A stretch of DNA of 64,000 nucleotides from Kocuria rosea (GTDB lineage Bacteria > Actinomycetota > Actinomycetes > Actinomycetales > Micrococcaceae), in contig NZ_CP035103.1 of the NCBI RefSeq assembly GCF_006094695.1, forward strand, positions 3,410,001 to 3,474,000, written 5' to 3'. Shown here one piece after another: positions 8,788 through 19,107 of the stretch. Position 1 is the first letter of the stretch. The number at the start of each line of letters is the position of its first letter. A program made the position numbers and the translations under genes. Below the pieces are notes generated by a model. The model did no database searches. It was given only the letters and a program-made list of their open reading frames with translations, and was not told the DNA's origin.

Positions 8788-8973
8788 TTACGGGAGGCGT
8801 CGAGCGGCCGCGCGGCCCACCATCGCGCCCACGCAGGCCGAGGACACCGCGAGCGCCCACAGCGGTGCGGTCCGCCGGTGCCGGTGCAGCGGGCGGCTGA
8901 GGTCCGGGTCGCAGTCGATGGCGGTGTAGTCGAAGAAGATCGCGGGTGCGGGCGACGGCGCGGTGTGGTTCAC
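8788..8973 (-). CDS. 61-aa putative membrane peptide in the purine regulon
   Basis: This is a short gene, too small for most filters. It starts with GTG at 8973, has a perfect GGAGG with 5-nt spacing, and ends at 8788. The product begins MNHTAPSPAPAIFFDYTAIDCDPDL. Residues 37-52 (APLWALAVSSACVGAM) look like one membrane helix, followed by a basic end (RAAARRLP). It has its own promoter (TTGACG-17-TAATTT) and a half-site array of the purine operator (8997-9022). That is far more regulatory equipment than a random open frame would have. I recognise no family. It could be a transporter subunit, a regulator of a permease, or a peptide tuning one of the purine enzymes. Confidence 0.7.
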   Translation of the reverse strand: MNHTAPSPAPAIFFDYTAIDCDPDLSRPLHRHRRTAPLWALAVSSACVGAMVGRAAARRLP

Positions 8974-8996
8974 GGGTTCCTCCAGGATTCGTACTA

Positions 8997-9022
8997 TGGA
9001 ATTAAGTTTCCACAATATGAAA
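8997..9022. promoter_or_regulatory. Putative purine-regulon operator, site A
   Basis: Half-sites TGGAA (8997), TTCCA (9008) and TGAAA (9018) form TGGAATTAAGTTTCCA plus a third half-site. The 11/10-bp spacing is the same as at sites B and C. It lies between the -10 box and the start of the 61-codon gene. A binding repressor would block that promoter. Confidence 0.65.
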
Positions 9023-9048
9023 TTAGTACCTCCTGGGGCGCTCGTCAA
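9020..9048 (-). promoter_or_regulatory. Promoter of the 61-codon gene
   Basis: On the minus strand TTGACG (9048-9043) and TAATTT (9025-9020) are separated by 17 bp, a good match to the vegetative sigma consensus in a GC-rich genome. The -10 box overlaps the third half-site of operator A. No other promoter-like pair is evident in the 8974-9122 spacer. Confidence 0.6.
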
Positions 9049-9122
9049 GAGGGGTCGCGAGAACGGGTGCCCCCGGAGACAGTGTCGCGGAGGTCCCCGG
9101 CGCGGAGTGCGGCACCGATCCG

Positions 9123-9905
9123 TCAGCCGCGGCCGGCGAACGGCATCCCCGAGGCGGTCAGCACGAGCGAGTTCACCGTGGCGGAGGCGGGCAGCTCGGC
9201 CATCATCAGCACCGCCCGCCCCACCTCCTCGACGGGGAAGCTCGGTTCCGGTCGCAGCGTGCCGTCGGCCTGCAGGGCGCCGCCGTCCGTGCCCAGGCCC
9301 GCCAGCAGCTCCGTGGCCGCGTTGCCGATGTCGATCTGCCCGCAGGTGATGCCGTAGGGGCGCCCGTCCAGGTCCAGGGACCGGGTGAGGCCGGTGACGG
9401 CGTGCTTGCTCGCGGTGTAGGCCGCGGACAGGGGCCGGGGCGCGTGCGCGGAGATCGAGCCGTTGTTGATGATCCGCCCACCCCGGGGCTGCTGCCGCTT
9501 CATGATCCGGACGGCCTGTGCCGAGCACAGGAACGTGCCGGTGAGGTTGACCTCCAGGGTGCGCTGCCACTCCGCGGGATCGATCTCGTCCGCCCCGCCG
9601 CGGGGCCCGAACGTGCCCGCGTTGTTGAACAGGACGTCGATCCGCCCGGTCAGCTCCTCGATCTCCCGGAAGGCCGAGGCCACGCTCTCGGCGTCGGCCA
9701 CATCCACCGGGACGATCCGGGCGCCCGGCGCCCCGGCGGCGGTCTCCACCAGGGCGGCACGCCGCCGGCCGGCCAGCACCACCACCCACCCGGCCGCCAG
9801 GAAGGCGCGCGCCACCGCGCGGCCGATCCCCGAACCGGCTCCCGTCACCACGAGCACCTTGTCCTCCGCACCCGGACCGCCGTGCCGATCCCCTGCTCCA
9901 TCCAT
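9123..9905 (-). CDS. SDR-family oxidoreductase
   Basis: This 260-aa classical short-chain dehydrogenase has the NAD(P) motif TGAGSGIGRAV, the NNAG motif (DVLFNNAGTFG) and the catalytic SIS...YTASK set (Ser, Tyr-x3-Lys). Substrate is unknown. I take the ATG at 9905 because GGAAGGAA lies 4 bases upstream; the frame is open further (to 9992), but that extension is Arg-rich and lacks a ribosome site. The gene is transcribed away from the ureide genes and shares the 10-kb intergenic region with them. A role in ureide or hydroxy-acid oxidation is possible but not shown. Confidence 0.85.
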   Translation of the reverse strand: MDGAGDRHGGPGAEDKVLVVTGAGSGIGRAVARAFLAAGWVVVLAGRRRAALVETAAGAPGARIVPVDVADAESVASAFREIEELTGRIDVLFNNAGTFGPRGGADEIDPAEWQRTLEVNLTGTFLCSAQAVRIMKRQQPRGGRIINNGSISAHAPRPLSAAYTASKHAVTGLTRSLDLDGRPYGITCGQIDIGNAATELLAGLGTDGGALQADGTLRPEPSFPVEEVGRAVLMMAELPASATVNSLVLTASGMPFAGRG

Positions 9906-10019
9906 GACGTTCCTTCCGCACTCCCTCGGCATGGCCGCAATCCTCCTGCCCCGCGGTGAAACCGAAGTTTCACTCCCGGCATCTCTCTGCAAAAAATCAG
10001 TAACACAAGGATGCGACCA

Positions 10020-10053
10020 TTGACTTCCAGCTTGTGAGCCAGTTCACTATACG
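10020..10053 (+). promoter_or_regulatory. Probable promoter region of the urate-to-allantoin operon
   Basis: TTGACT (10020-10025) is a strong -35-like hexamer. The -10 is ambiguous: TTCACT at 17 bp spacing, or TATACG (10048-10053) paired with TTCCAG (10025-10030), also at 17 bp. Both candidates lie in or next to the palindrome 10043-10060, so a protein bound there would compete with RNA polymerase. Confidence 0.4.
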
Positions 10054-10060
10054 TAGTGAA
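10043..10060. promoter_or_regulatory. Perfect inverted repeat TTCACTATACGTAGTGAA
   Basis: Seven-base arms TTCACTA/TAGTGAA flank a 4-bp centre. The sequence differs from the TGRAA/TTCCA operator but its right arm shares TGAA with site B. It may bind a second regulator (for example a GntR- or TetR-type protein) or be an extended operator. No regulator gene other than the IclR one is in the island. Confidence 0.5.
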
Positions 10061-10082
10061 AGTTTTCTTCCACATTACGGAA
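10057..10082. promoter_or_regulatory. Putative purine-regulon operator, site B
   Basis: Half-sites TGAAA (10057), TTCCA (10068) and CGGAA (10078) show exactly the spacing of site A. The array is 26-51 bp upstream of the OHCU decarboxylase start, in a region expected to hold or follow the transcription start. Confidence 0.65.
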
Positions 10083-10107
10083 TACAGAGAGGTGACAGGC
10101 ACACTCC

Positions 10108-10605
10108 ATGAAGCTCACCGCGTTCAACTCCCTCAACAGGACCCAGGCGGCCGAGGTCGTCCGTCCGGCGCTCGACATCCCGCGCTGGGTGGAGGCCGTG
10201 GTCGACGCCCGGCCCTACGCCCACCATGATGCCCTGCTCAGCACGGCCCGGACGGCCGCGAAACCGTTCGGCGCCGAGGAGATCGAGAGAGCCCTGTCCC
10301 ACCACCCTCGCATCGGCGAACGGGCCGAGGGCGACCACGCGGAGGCCGGGCTGTCGCGAGCGGAGCAGTCCGCGGTCGACCCCACGGACACCGACGTCCA
10401 GCAGCGCCTGCGCGAGGGCAACCTCGCCTACGAGGAGCGGTTCGGCCAGGTGTTCCTCATCCGCGCCGCCGGGCGCACACCCGAGGAGATCCTCGACCAG
10501 CTCTCCACCCGCATGGACAACGACCCCGGGACGGAGCAGGCCGTGGTCGCCGACCAGCTGCGCCAGATCGCCCTCCTCCGACTCGAAGGACTCGTCACCC
10601 CATGA
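10108..10605 (+). CDS. uraD: 2-oxo-4-hydroxy-4-carboxy-5-ureidoimidazoline (OHCU) decarboxylase
   Basis: This 165-aa enzyme converts OHCU to (S)-allantoin, the last step of urate breakdown to allantoin. The family marks are FNSLNRTQAAEVVRPAL at the N-terminus, then HHPRIGERAEG (catalytic His region), AEQSAVD and NLAYEERFGQVFLIRAAGR. Length is normal for a single-domain bacterial UraD. The start codon overlaps nothing, but the stop overlaps the ATG of the HIU hydrolase gene (ATGA), so both are translated together. The next gene in the operon is urate oxidase, giving the order decarboxylase, hydrolase, oxidase. Confidence 0.95.
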   Translation: MKLTAFNSLNRTQAAEVVRPALDIPRWVEAVVDARPYAHHDALLSTARTAAKPFGAEEIERALSHHPRIGERAEGDHAEAGLSRAEQSAVDPTDTDVQQRLREGNLAYEERFGQVFLIRAAGRTPEEILDQLSTRMDNDPGTEQAVVADQLRQIALLRLEGLVTP

Positions 10606-10928
10606 GCTACGTCACCGCCCACGTCCTCGACTCCGTCACCGGCACCCCCGCCCAGGGGATCGCCGTGGCCCTCGAGGCCGCCGACGGCACCTCCATCGCG
10701 ACCGCCGAGACCAACGCCGACGGACGCGTGCCCGAACTGGGCCCAGAGACCCTGGAATCCGGCGACTACCGGATCACCTTCGCCACGGGACAGTACTTCG
10801 CCGGCCGGAACCAGCCGACGTTCTACCCGTTCGTGACGGTGAACTTCACGGTGCAGGCCGAGGAGAGGCACTACCACGTGCCGCTCCTGCTGAGCCCGTT
10901 CGCCTTTTCCACCTACCGGGGCAGTTGA
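10602..10928 (+). CDS. uraH: 5-hydroxyisourate hydrolase
   Basis: This 108-aa transthyretin-like enzyme hydrolyses 5-hydroxyisourate to OHCU. It has the N-terminal TAHVLDSVTGTPA motif with the active-site His, an internal TNADGRV with Arg, and ends in the diagnostic tetrapeptide YRGS. It overlaps uraD by 4 bp. A 73-bp gap separates it from urate oxidase on the same strand, with no obvious promoter or terminator in it. Location is cytosolic; the active form is expected to be a tetramer. Confidence 0.96.
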   Translation: MSYVTAHVLDSVTGTPAQGIAVALEAADGTSIATAETNADGRVPELGPETLESGDYRITFATGQYFAGRNQPTFYPFVTVNFTVQAEERHYHVPLLLSPFAFSTYRGS

Positions 10929-11001
10929 CCCAGGAGTCGACGGGTCAGCCCGTCTTCGACCGCCCCGATCAGCAGAAACCTCGAGTGCAAGGAGAAACGT
11001 C

Positions 11002-11913
11002 ATGACCGACGTCATCACCGAGAAGACCACGGACACCGTCGTCCTGGGCAAGAACCAGTACGGCAAGGCCGAGAACCACGTGGTGCGCATCAACCGCGAC
11101 ACCGACCGCCACGAGATCCGCGACCTCGTGGTCACCTCGCAGCTGCGCGGCGACCTGGAGGAGGTGCACACCCTCGGCGACAACGCCCACTGCGTGCCCA
11201 CGGACACGCAGAAGCAGACCGTGTTCGCCTTCGCCCAGCAGTACGGGATCGAGTCCCCCGAGCAGTTCCTGCTCAAGCTCGCCGACCACTTCACCGGCGA
11301 GTTCGAGTGGATCACCGGTGGTCGCTGGGCGGCCCAGGAGTACGCGTGGAACCGCATCAACGACCACGACCACTGCTTCGTGCAGCACAAGGACGAGGTG
11401 CGCACCGCGGTGGTCGTCGCCGACGGCGAGGAGCGCACGGTGATCTCCGGGTTCAAGGACCTCACGGTCCTGAAGTCCACGCAGTCCGGCTTCACGGGCT
11501 ACCCGAAGGACAAGTACACGGTCCTGCCCGAGACCGAGGACCGGATCATGTCCACGGACGTGGCCACCCGGTGGCGCTACAACACCACCGACGTGGACTA
11601 CGACGCCGTCTACGAGAACGTCAAGAAGATCATCCTGACCAAGTTCACCGACCACTACTCCAAGGCCCTGCAGGAGACCCTCTACCTGATGGGCAAGGCT
11701 GTCATCGAGGCCCACCCGGAGATCGACGAGATCAAGTTCTCGTGCCCGAACAAGCACCACTTCGTGTACGACCTCGGCTTCTGCGGCCTCGAGAACGACA
11801 AGGAGACCCACTGGGCGGCCGACCGCCCCTACGGACTCATCGAGGCCACGATCCAGCGCAAGGGGGCCGCGGAGAACGAGTCCGCCTGGATGGGCATCGC
11901 CGGCTTCTGCTGA
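11002..11913 (+). CDS. Urate oxidase (uricase)
   Basis: This 303-aa cofactor-free oxidase converts urate, O2 and water to 5-hydroxyisourate and H2O2. The family motifs are KNQYGKAENHVVRI near the N-terminus, DNAHCVPTDTQKQTV (active-site Thr), FTGYPKDKYTVLPET, RWRYN and FSCPNKHHFVYDL. Length matches bacterial uricases. AAGGAG precedes the ATG. It ends the uraD-uraH-uricase operon, as the stop is followed by a strong stem-loop at 11926-11950. The H2O2 produced may explain a use for the nearby Bcp peroxidase, though that gene lacks the shared operator. Confidence 0.97.
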   Translation: MTDVITEKTTDTVVLGKNQYGKAENHVVRINRDTDRHEIRDLVVTSQLRGDLEEVHTLGDNAHCVPTDTQKQTVFAFAQQYGIESPEQFLLKLADHFTGEFEWITGGRWAAQEYAWNRINDHDHCFVQHKDEVRTAVVVADGEERTVISGFKDLTVLKSTQSGFTGYPKDKYTVLPETEDRIMSTDVATRWRYNTTDVDYDAVYENVKKIILTKFTDHYSKALQETLYLMGKAVIEAHPEIDEIKFSCPNKHHFVYDLGFCGLENDKETHWAADRPYGLIEATIQRKGAAENESAWMGIAGFC

Positions 11914-11925
11914 GCACCGCACTCC

Positions 11926-11950
11926 CCGGTGCCGCCCACGGCGGCACCGG
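11926..11950. terminator. Stem-loop after urate oxidase
   Basis: A perfect 11-bp stem (CCGGTGCCGCC paired with GGCGGCACCGG) with a CAC loop lies 13 bp past the uricase stop codon. It has no U-run, which is usual for high-GC actinobacteria. It separates the urate operon from the permease gene 200 bp further on. The rest of 11951-12148 shows no gene. Confidence 0.65.
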
Positions 11951-12148
11951 CCGGGGTCCGTCGTCGTCCGTGCGCGACGACGGCGGGCCCCGCACCCTCC
12001 TGCGGGCGGCGCCCACGCTGCCGGCTCGCCCGGCGCCCCGCGGCGCCCACCGCGCATCGCGCACCTCTCCACCTCCTCGCTCCGCCCCGGTCCCGCTCCG
12101 ACGCCGGCACCGGGTCTCTCCCGTCACCAGGATCCTTAGGAGAACACC

Positions 12149-13708
12149 ATGGCCAGGTCACGCACCGCCGAGCCGCCCACCACCACCCGCGCCCGCCCCG
12201 AGGACGAGTACCTCGGCGCGGGCGCCAGCCTCGGCTACGGGCTGCAGCACGTGCTCACCATGTACGGCGGCATCATCGCGCCGCCGCTCATCATCGGCGG
12301 GGTCGCCGGCATGACCCCGCAGGAGCAGGGTCTGCTCATCGCGGCCTCGCTGTTCGTGGGCGGGCTCGCCACGGTCCTGCAGTCCTGGGGCTTCAAGTTC
12401 TTCGGCTCGCAGCTGCCGCTCGTGCAGGGCACCTCCTTCGCCGGCGTGGCCACCATGACCGCGATCGTCCAGAGCGGCGGCGGCATCCAGGCCGTCTTCG
12501 GCGCCGTCATCGTCGCCTCGGTCGTCGGCTTCCTCATCACCCCGTTCTTCGTGAGCATCATCCGCTTCTTCCCGCCGGTCGTCACCGGCGTGGTGATCAC
12601 ATCCATCGGCCTCACGCTGTTCCCGGTGGCGGCCCGCTGGGCCATGGGCGGCAACGCGCAGTCCCCCGAGTACGGCTCGGTCGGCAACATCGCCCTGGCC
12701 GGCCTGACCCTGCTGATCATCATGCTGCTCTCCAAGCTCGGCAGCGCCGCCATCTCCCGGCTCTCCATCCTCATCGGCCTGGTGCTCGGCACGGCCGCGG
12801 CCGCGGCGCTGGGCATGGCGGACTTCAGCCAGGTGCTCAGCGGCGACATCTTCGCCGTCCCGCAGCCACTGGCCTTCGGTCCCCCCGTGTTCGAGGTGGC
12901 GGCCATCCTCTCCATGTTCATCGTCATCCTCGTGACCCTCACCGAGACCACCGCCGACATCATCGCGGTCGGCGAGATCGTCGACACGAAGGTCGACAAG
13001 AAGCGCATCGCCGACGGCCTGCGCGCGGACATGGCCTCCTCCGCCCTGGCCCCCCTCTTCAACGGCTTCACCCAGAGCGCCTTCGCCCAGAACGTGGGGC
13101 TCGTGGCCATCACCGGCGTCAAGAGCCGCTTCGTGGTCACGGCCGGCGGCCTCATCCTCGTGACCCTCGGCCTGCTGCCCGTGCTCGGGCGGGTCGTCGC
13201 GGCGGTCCCGCCGCCCGTGCTGGGCGGGGCCGGCATCGTGCTCTTCGGCAGCGTGGCCGCCTCCGGCATCCGCACCCTGGCGAAGGTGGACTTCGGCAAC
13301 GGCGCCAACCTGATCATCGTGGCCACCTCCCTCGGGTTCGGCATGCTGCCCATCGCCGTGCCCGAGATCTACGCGAACTTCCCGGCCTGGTTCGAGACGA
13401 TCTTCCACTCCGGCATCAGCTCGGCGGCCGTGATGGCGATCCTGCTCAACATCCTGTTCAACGAGTTCCGCGCCGGCAACCCACCGCGGGGCACCGGCTC
13501 CGTCTTCGCCAACGCCCCGGTGCGCGCGGTGCGCTACGAGAGCATCGAGCACCTGCAGGGCCACCTCCAGGAGGGCGACACGGTCAGGAACGGCAAGCTC
13601 GTGGACTGCGACGGCAACGAGGTGCCCGTCATCACCGCCGCCGGCGAGATCATCGACACCAGGGTCTGCAAGCCCCAGGACGGCTCCGGCGGCTCGTCCG
13701 CACACTGA
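12149..13708 (+). CDS. NCS2-family nucleobase (urate/xanthine) permease
   Basis: This 519-aa inner-membrane symporter has the NCS2 layout with about 12-14 membrane segments. YGLQHVLTMYGG opens the first helix, LPLVQGTSFAGVA is the QGxSF-type half-helix motif, and FAQNVGLVAITGVKSR is the NCS2 signature with the substrate-contacting Asn-Val-Gly. Its place between urate oxidase and the rest of the island suggests urate or xanthine uptake. A hydrophilic C-terminal tail of about 65 residues (APVRAVRYESIEHLQ onwards) is also found, diverged, in the second permease of the island. AGGAG precedes the ATG. Confidence 0.93.
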   Translation: MARSRTAEPPTTTRARPEDEYLGAGASLGYGLQHVLTMYGGIIAPPLIIGGVAGMTPQEQGLLIAASLFVGGLATVLQSWGFKFFGSQLPLVQGTSFAGVATMTAIVQSGGGIQAVFGAVIVASVVGFLITPFFVSIIRFFPPVVTGVVITSIGLTLFPVAARWAMGGNAQSPEYGSVGNIALAGLTLLIIMLLSKLGSAAISRLSILIGLVLGTAAAAALGMADFSQVLSGDIFAVPQPLAFGPPVFEVAAILSMFIVILVTLTETTADIIAVGEIVDTKVDKKRIADGLRADMASSALAPLFNGFTQSAFAQNVGLVAITGVKSRFVVTAGGLILVTLGLLPVLGRVVAAVPPPVLGGAGIVLFGSVAASGIRTLAKVDFGNGANLIIVATSLGFGMLPIAVPEIYANFPAWFETIFHSGISSAAVMAILLNILFNEFRAGNPPRGTGSVFANAPVRAVRYESIEHLQGHLQEGDTVRNGKLVDCDGNEVPVITAAGEIIDTRVCKPQDGSGGSSAH

Positions 13709-13734
13709 CCCGCCGACGAACCTCCACCGGTCTT

Positions 13735-13763
13735 CTGCGGCGCCGGGGATCCCGGCGCCGCAG
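13735..13763. terminator. Stem-loop between permease and aceE
   Basis: Arms CTGCGGCGCCGGG and CCCGGCGCCGCAG pair perfectly over 13 bp around a GAT loop, 27 bp past the permease stop. It probably ends the permease transcript, so aceE should have its own promoter in 13764-13833. I could not pick out a convincing one. Confidence 0.7.
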
Positions 13764-13833
13764 GAGGCCGGTCGGACGCGCCTCTCCTCCACCCCTGGCT
13801 TTCTCCACCCATGACCCCTGAGAAAGAGTTGAC

Positions 13834-16569
<2,736 letters not shown>

Positions 16570-16594
16570 TCCCGCACCCGCCTCCGACAGCGAA

Positions 16595-16623
16595 GCCCGC
16601 CGGCCCCTCGGGGGCCGGCGGGC
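16595..16623. terminator. Bidirectional stem-loop between aceE and the IclR gene
   Basis: GCCCGCCGGCCCC and GGGGCCGGCGGGC form a perfect 13-bp stem with a TCG loop, 25 bp past the aceE stop and 20 bp past the convergent regulator stop. It probably serves both genes. Confidence 0.8.
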
Positions 16624-16643
16624 GTCGTCGTCGCGCCCGGGAG

Positions 16644-17423
16644 TCAGGCCGTGACGGGCATCAGCTCGGCGGCGATCGCCTCGGCCGCTCGGCGCAGCAC
16701 GGGCACGGCCCGGCGGCCGAACTCCTCGTCCACCCGGGACACCGGTCCGGAGACGGAGATCGCCGTGGGGGTCGGCGCCCCGGGCACGGCCATCGCGTAG
16801 CAGCGCACGCCGAGCTCGGTCTCCTCGTCGTCGATCGCGTAACCGCGCTCCCGGATCCGGTCGAGGTCCGCGAAGAGCTCCTCGAGGGTCCCGATGCTCT
16901 TGGGCGTGGGCGTGGCCATGCCCGCCGCGCCCACGATGGCACGGACCCGTTCGTCCGGCAGGGTGGCGAGCATGGCCTTGCCCACACCGGTGTCGTGGGT
17001 GTCGGCCCGGCGGCCCACCTCCGTGAACATGCGCATGGACCGGTTGGACTGGGCCTGGGCGATGTAGACGACCTCCTGGCCGTCGAGCACGGCCATGTTC
17101 GCCGACTCGCCGAGCTCGGCCACCAGCTCGTCCAGACGCGAACGGGCCGCCGAACCGAACTGCCGCCCGGCGGCCTCCCCCAGCAGGATCAGCCGCGGCC
17201 CCAGCGCGTAGTTGCGGTTGGGGAGCTGACGGACGTAGCCGGAGGGCACCAGCGTGCGCAGCAGCCGGTGGATGGTGGGCAGCGGAAGCTTCACGGCGGC
17301 GGAGAGCTCGCTGAGCGACATCTCCCCACCGGCCGCGGTGATCACCTCGAGGAGCTCGAAAACGCGTTCCACCGATTGCACCCCGCCCGAACCGGCTCGT
17401 GTGGTCGTCGTGGTCATGGCCAT
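16644..17423 (-). CDS. IclR-family transcriptional regulator, probable purine/glyoxylate regulon repressor
   Basis: This 259-aa regulator has an N-terminal winged helix-turn-helix (VQSVERVFELLEVI, then LSELSAAVKLPLPTIHRLLRTLV). The C-terminal IclR effector domain follows, with MRMFTEVGRRADTHDTGVGKAMLA and the late GVRCYAMAVPG region. Family relatives such as E. coli IclR and AllR and Streptomyces AllR respond to glyoxylate or ureide intermediates. By position and family I infer that this protein reads glyoxylate or allantoate and binds the TGRAA-N6-TTCCA elements found through the island, one of which (site E) lies in its own upstream region shared with malic enzyme. Two in-frame ATGs (17423, 17417) are possible; the first has GGGAG just before it. 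Confidence 0.92.
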   Translation of the reverse strand: MAMTTTTTRAGSGGVQSVERVFELLEVITAAGGEMSLSELSAAVKLPLPTIHRLLRTLVPSGYVRQLPNRNYALGPRLILLGEAAGRQFGSAARSRLDELVAELGESANMAVLDGQEVVYIAQAQSNRSMRMFTEVGRRADTHDTGVGKAMLATLPDERVRAIVGAAGMATPTPKSIGTLEELFADLDRIRERGYAIDDEETELGVRCYAMAVPGAPTPTAISVSGPVSRVDEEFGRRAVPVLRRAAEAIAAELMPVTA

Positions 17424-17482
17424 CTCCCGTCGGTACAGCCCGGCCGCCTCGTGCGCCGGGCGAGATCTCGGCGGCCGGATCC

Positions 17483-17496
17483 GTGACAGGTGTCAC
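17483..17496. promoter_or_regulatory. Inverted repeat GTGACAGGTGTCAC
   Basis: Six-base arms GTGACA/TGTCAC around GG lie 60-73 bp upstream of the IclR gene start, in its expected 5' region and just upstream of the malic enzyme promoter. It may be a site for autoregulation or for another global regulator. It is unlike the TGRAA/TTCCA sites. Confidence 0.4.
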
Positions 17497-17505
17497 GAAA
17501 GATCC

Positions 17506-17534
17506 TTGCCAACCTCGGCTGGCTCCCATAATAT
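17506..17534 (+). promoter_or_regulatory. Promoter of the malic enzyme gene
   Basis: TTGCCA (17506-17511) and TAATAT (17529-17534) are separated by exactly 17 bp. This is one of the best promoter matches in the window. The -10 box abuts operator E, so transcription of maeB and perhaps of aceB onward should be repressible. Confidence 0.7.
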
Positions 17535-17558
17535 CCATAATACGAAAGTTTCATTCCA
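17533..17558. promoter_or_regulatory. Putative purine-regulon operator, site E
   Basis: Half-sites ATCCA (17533), CGAAA (17543) and TTCCA (17554) follow the same alternating 10/11-bp phasing as site D. The element overlaps the -10 box and the start region of the malic enzyme transcript. The divergent IclR gene lies 110 bp to the left. Confidence 0.6.
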
Positions 17559-17600
17559 CGATGCGACTGAAATGGTCGCACCACAGCCCTTGGAGGAACC

Positions 17601-19016
17601 ATGGCCACGCCCAGTCCCGGATACTCGATGATCCTGCGTGTGGAGGCCCCGGCAGGCCTCACCGTCACCAGCGAGCTCGCCGCCGCCGCCGCTCGGGCCG
17701 GCGCGGCCGTGACCGCCCTCGACATCGTGGAGTCCCACGCAGACCACGTCGTCGTCGACGTCAGCTGCAACGTCTCCGACGCCTCCCACCGCGACGAGGT
17801 GCGCGACTCCCTCGAGGCGCTCGACGGCGTCCAGGTGCGCAAGATCAGCGACCGCACGTTCCTGATCCACCTCGGCGGCAAGATCGAGGTCACCCCCCGT
17901 GTCTCGCTGCGCAACCGTGACGACCTCTCCCGCGCCTACACCCCCGGCGTGGCCCGGGTCTGCATGGCCATCCACGACAACCCCGAGGACGCCCGGCGGC
18001 TGACGATCAAGCGCAACACGGTGGCCGTGGTCACCGACGGCACCGCGGTGCTCGGCCTGGGCGACATCGGCCCCGCCGCCGCCCTGCCGGTCATGGAGGG
18101 CAAGGCCGCCCTGTTCAAGGCGTTCGCCGGCGTGGACGCGTGGCCGGTCTGCCTCGACACGACGGACACCGACGAGATCGTGCGCATCGTCAAGGCCATG
18201 GCACCCGTCTACGGCGGGATCAACCTCGAGGACATCGCGGCCCCGCGCTGCTTCGAGATCGAGGCCCGGCTCCGCGAGGAGCTCGACATCCCGGTCTTCC
18301 ACGACGACCAGCACGGCACCGCGATCGTGGCCCTGGCCGCGCTGTTCAACGCCCTGCGTGTGGTGGACAAGCAGATCGGCGACATCAAGGTCGTGGTCTC
18401 CGGGGTGGGCGCCGCAGGGCACGCCATCATCCAGCTCCTCAAGGCCCAGGGAGTGCAGGACATCATCGCCTGCTCCCGCAAGGGCGCGATCCACCGCGGG
18501 GAGAGCTACGACGACCCGCACCGGCAGTGGATCGCCGAGAACACCAACGAGACCGGGTTCTCCGGCTCGCTCAAGGAGGCCGTGGTGGGCAGCGACGTCT
18601 TCATCGGCGTCTCCGCCCCCGACCTGCTCGACGGGGCCGACGTGGCCGCCATGAACGACCGCGCGATCGTCTTCGCCATGGCCAACCCCGACCCCGAGAT
18701 CGATCCCGGCGTCGCCGCGGAGCACGCCGCGGTGGTCGCGACCGGCCGCTCGGACTTCCCGAACCAGATCAACAACGTCCTGGCCTTCCCGGGCCTGTTC
18801 CGCGGCCTGCTCGACGCCGGGGCATCCGACATCACCACCGACATGCTGGTCGCCGGCGCGCAGGCCATCGCCGACTGCGTGGCCGAGGACGAGCTCAACG
18901 CGAGCTACATCGTCCCCAGTGTCTTCGACCAGCACGTGGCACCGGCCGTGGCCGAGGCCGTGCAGCAGGCGGCCCAGCAGGACACCCGTCAGCTCGCACC
19001 GGTGGCCGCCCGCTAG
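17601..19016 (+). CDS. NAD(P)-dependent malic enzyme with N-terminal ACT domain
   Basis: This 471-aa cytosolic enzyme oxidatively decarboxylates malate to pyruvate. Residues 1-85 look like an ACT-type regulatory domain ([18 protein letters not shown], then [13 protein letters not shown]). The malic enzyme core follows with [27 protein letters not shown], the metal-site block [28 protein letters not shown] and the NAD(P) fold [15 protein letters not shown] Lys for catalysis lies in [14 protein letters not shown] precedes the ATG. Next to malate synthase, it would turn the malate made from glyoxylate into pyruvate for the aceE product. The ACT domain suggests control by a small ligand. Confidence 0.93.
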   Translation: MATPSPGYSMILRVEAPAGLTVTSELAAAAARAGAAVTALDIVESHADHVVVDVSCNVSDASHRDEVRDSLEALDGVQVRKISDRTFLIHLGGKIEVTPRVSLRNRDDLSRAYTPGVARVCMAIHDNPEDARRLTIKRNTVAVVTDGTAVLGLGDIGPAAALPVMEGKAALFKAFAGVDAWPVCLDTTDTDEIVRIVKAMAPVYGGINLEDIAAPRCFEIEARLREELDIPVFHDDQHGTAIVALAALFNALRVVDKQIGDIKVVVSGVGAAGHAIIQLLKAQGVQDIIACSRKGAIHRGESYDDPHRQWIAENTNETGFSGSLKEAVVGSDVFIGVSAPDLLDGADVAAMNDRAIVFAMANPDPEIDPGVAAEHAAVVATGRSDFPNQINNVLAFPGLFRGLLDAGASDITTDMLVAGAQAIADCVAEDELNASYIVPSVFDQHVAPAVAEAVQQAAQQDTRQLAPVAAR

Positions 19017-19042
19017 CAGCGCGGCACCGAGTCCGCACCACC

Positions 19043-19078
19043 GGGCGTCGCCGCCCGGCACCACGGGCGGCGACGCCC
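19043..19078. terminator. Stem-loop between malic enzyme and malate synthase
   Basis: A perfect 15-bp stem (GGGCGTCGCCGCCCG against its complement) with a 6-nt loop lies 26 bp past the maeB stop and 29 bp before the aceB start. It could be a terminator, or an intercistronic hairpin lowering or stabilising the downstream message. No separate aceB promoter is visible in this 91-bp gap, which favours an attenuating or processing role. Confidence 0.6.
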
Positions 19079-19107
19079 ACCGAACCCAGCACCGAACGGA
19101 GACCACC

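Noticed and set aside
9906..9992. N-terminal extension of the SDR to 9992
   Set aside because: No ribosome site, Arg-rich residues without similarity to SDR proteins, and a strong GGAAGGAA lies just before the ATG at 9905.
10602..10605. uraD-uraH fusion protein
   Set aside because: The frames differ and only overlap by ATGA; they are separate coupled genes.
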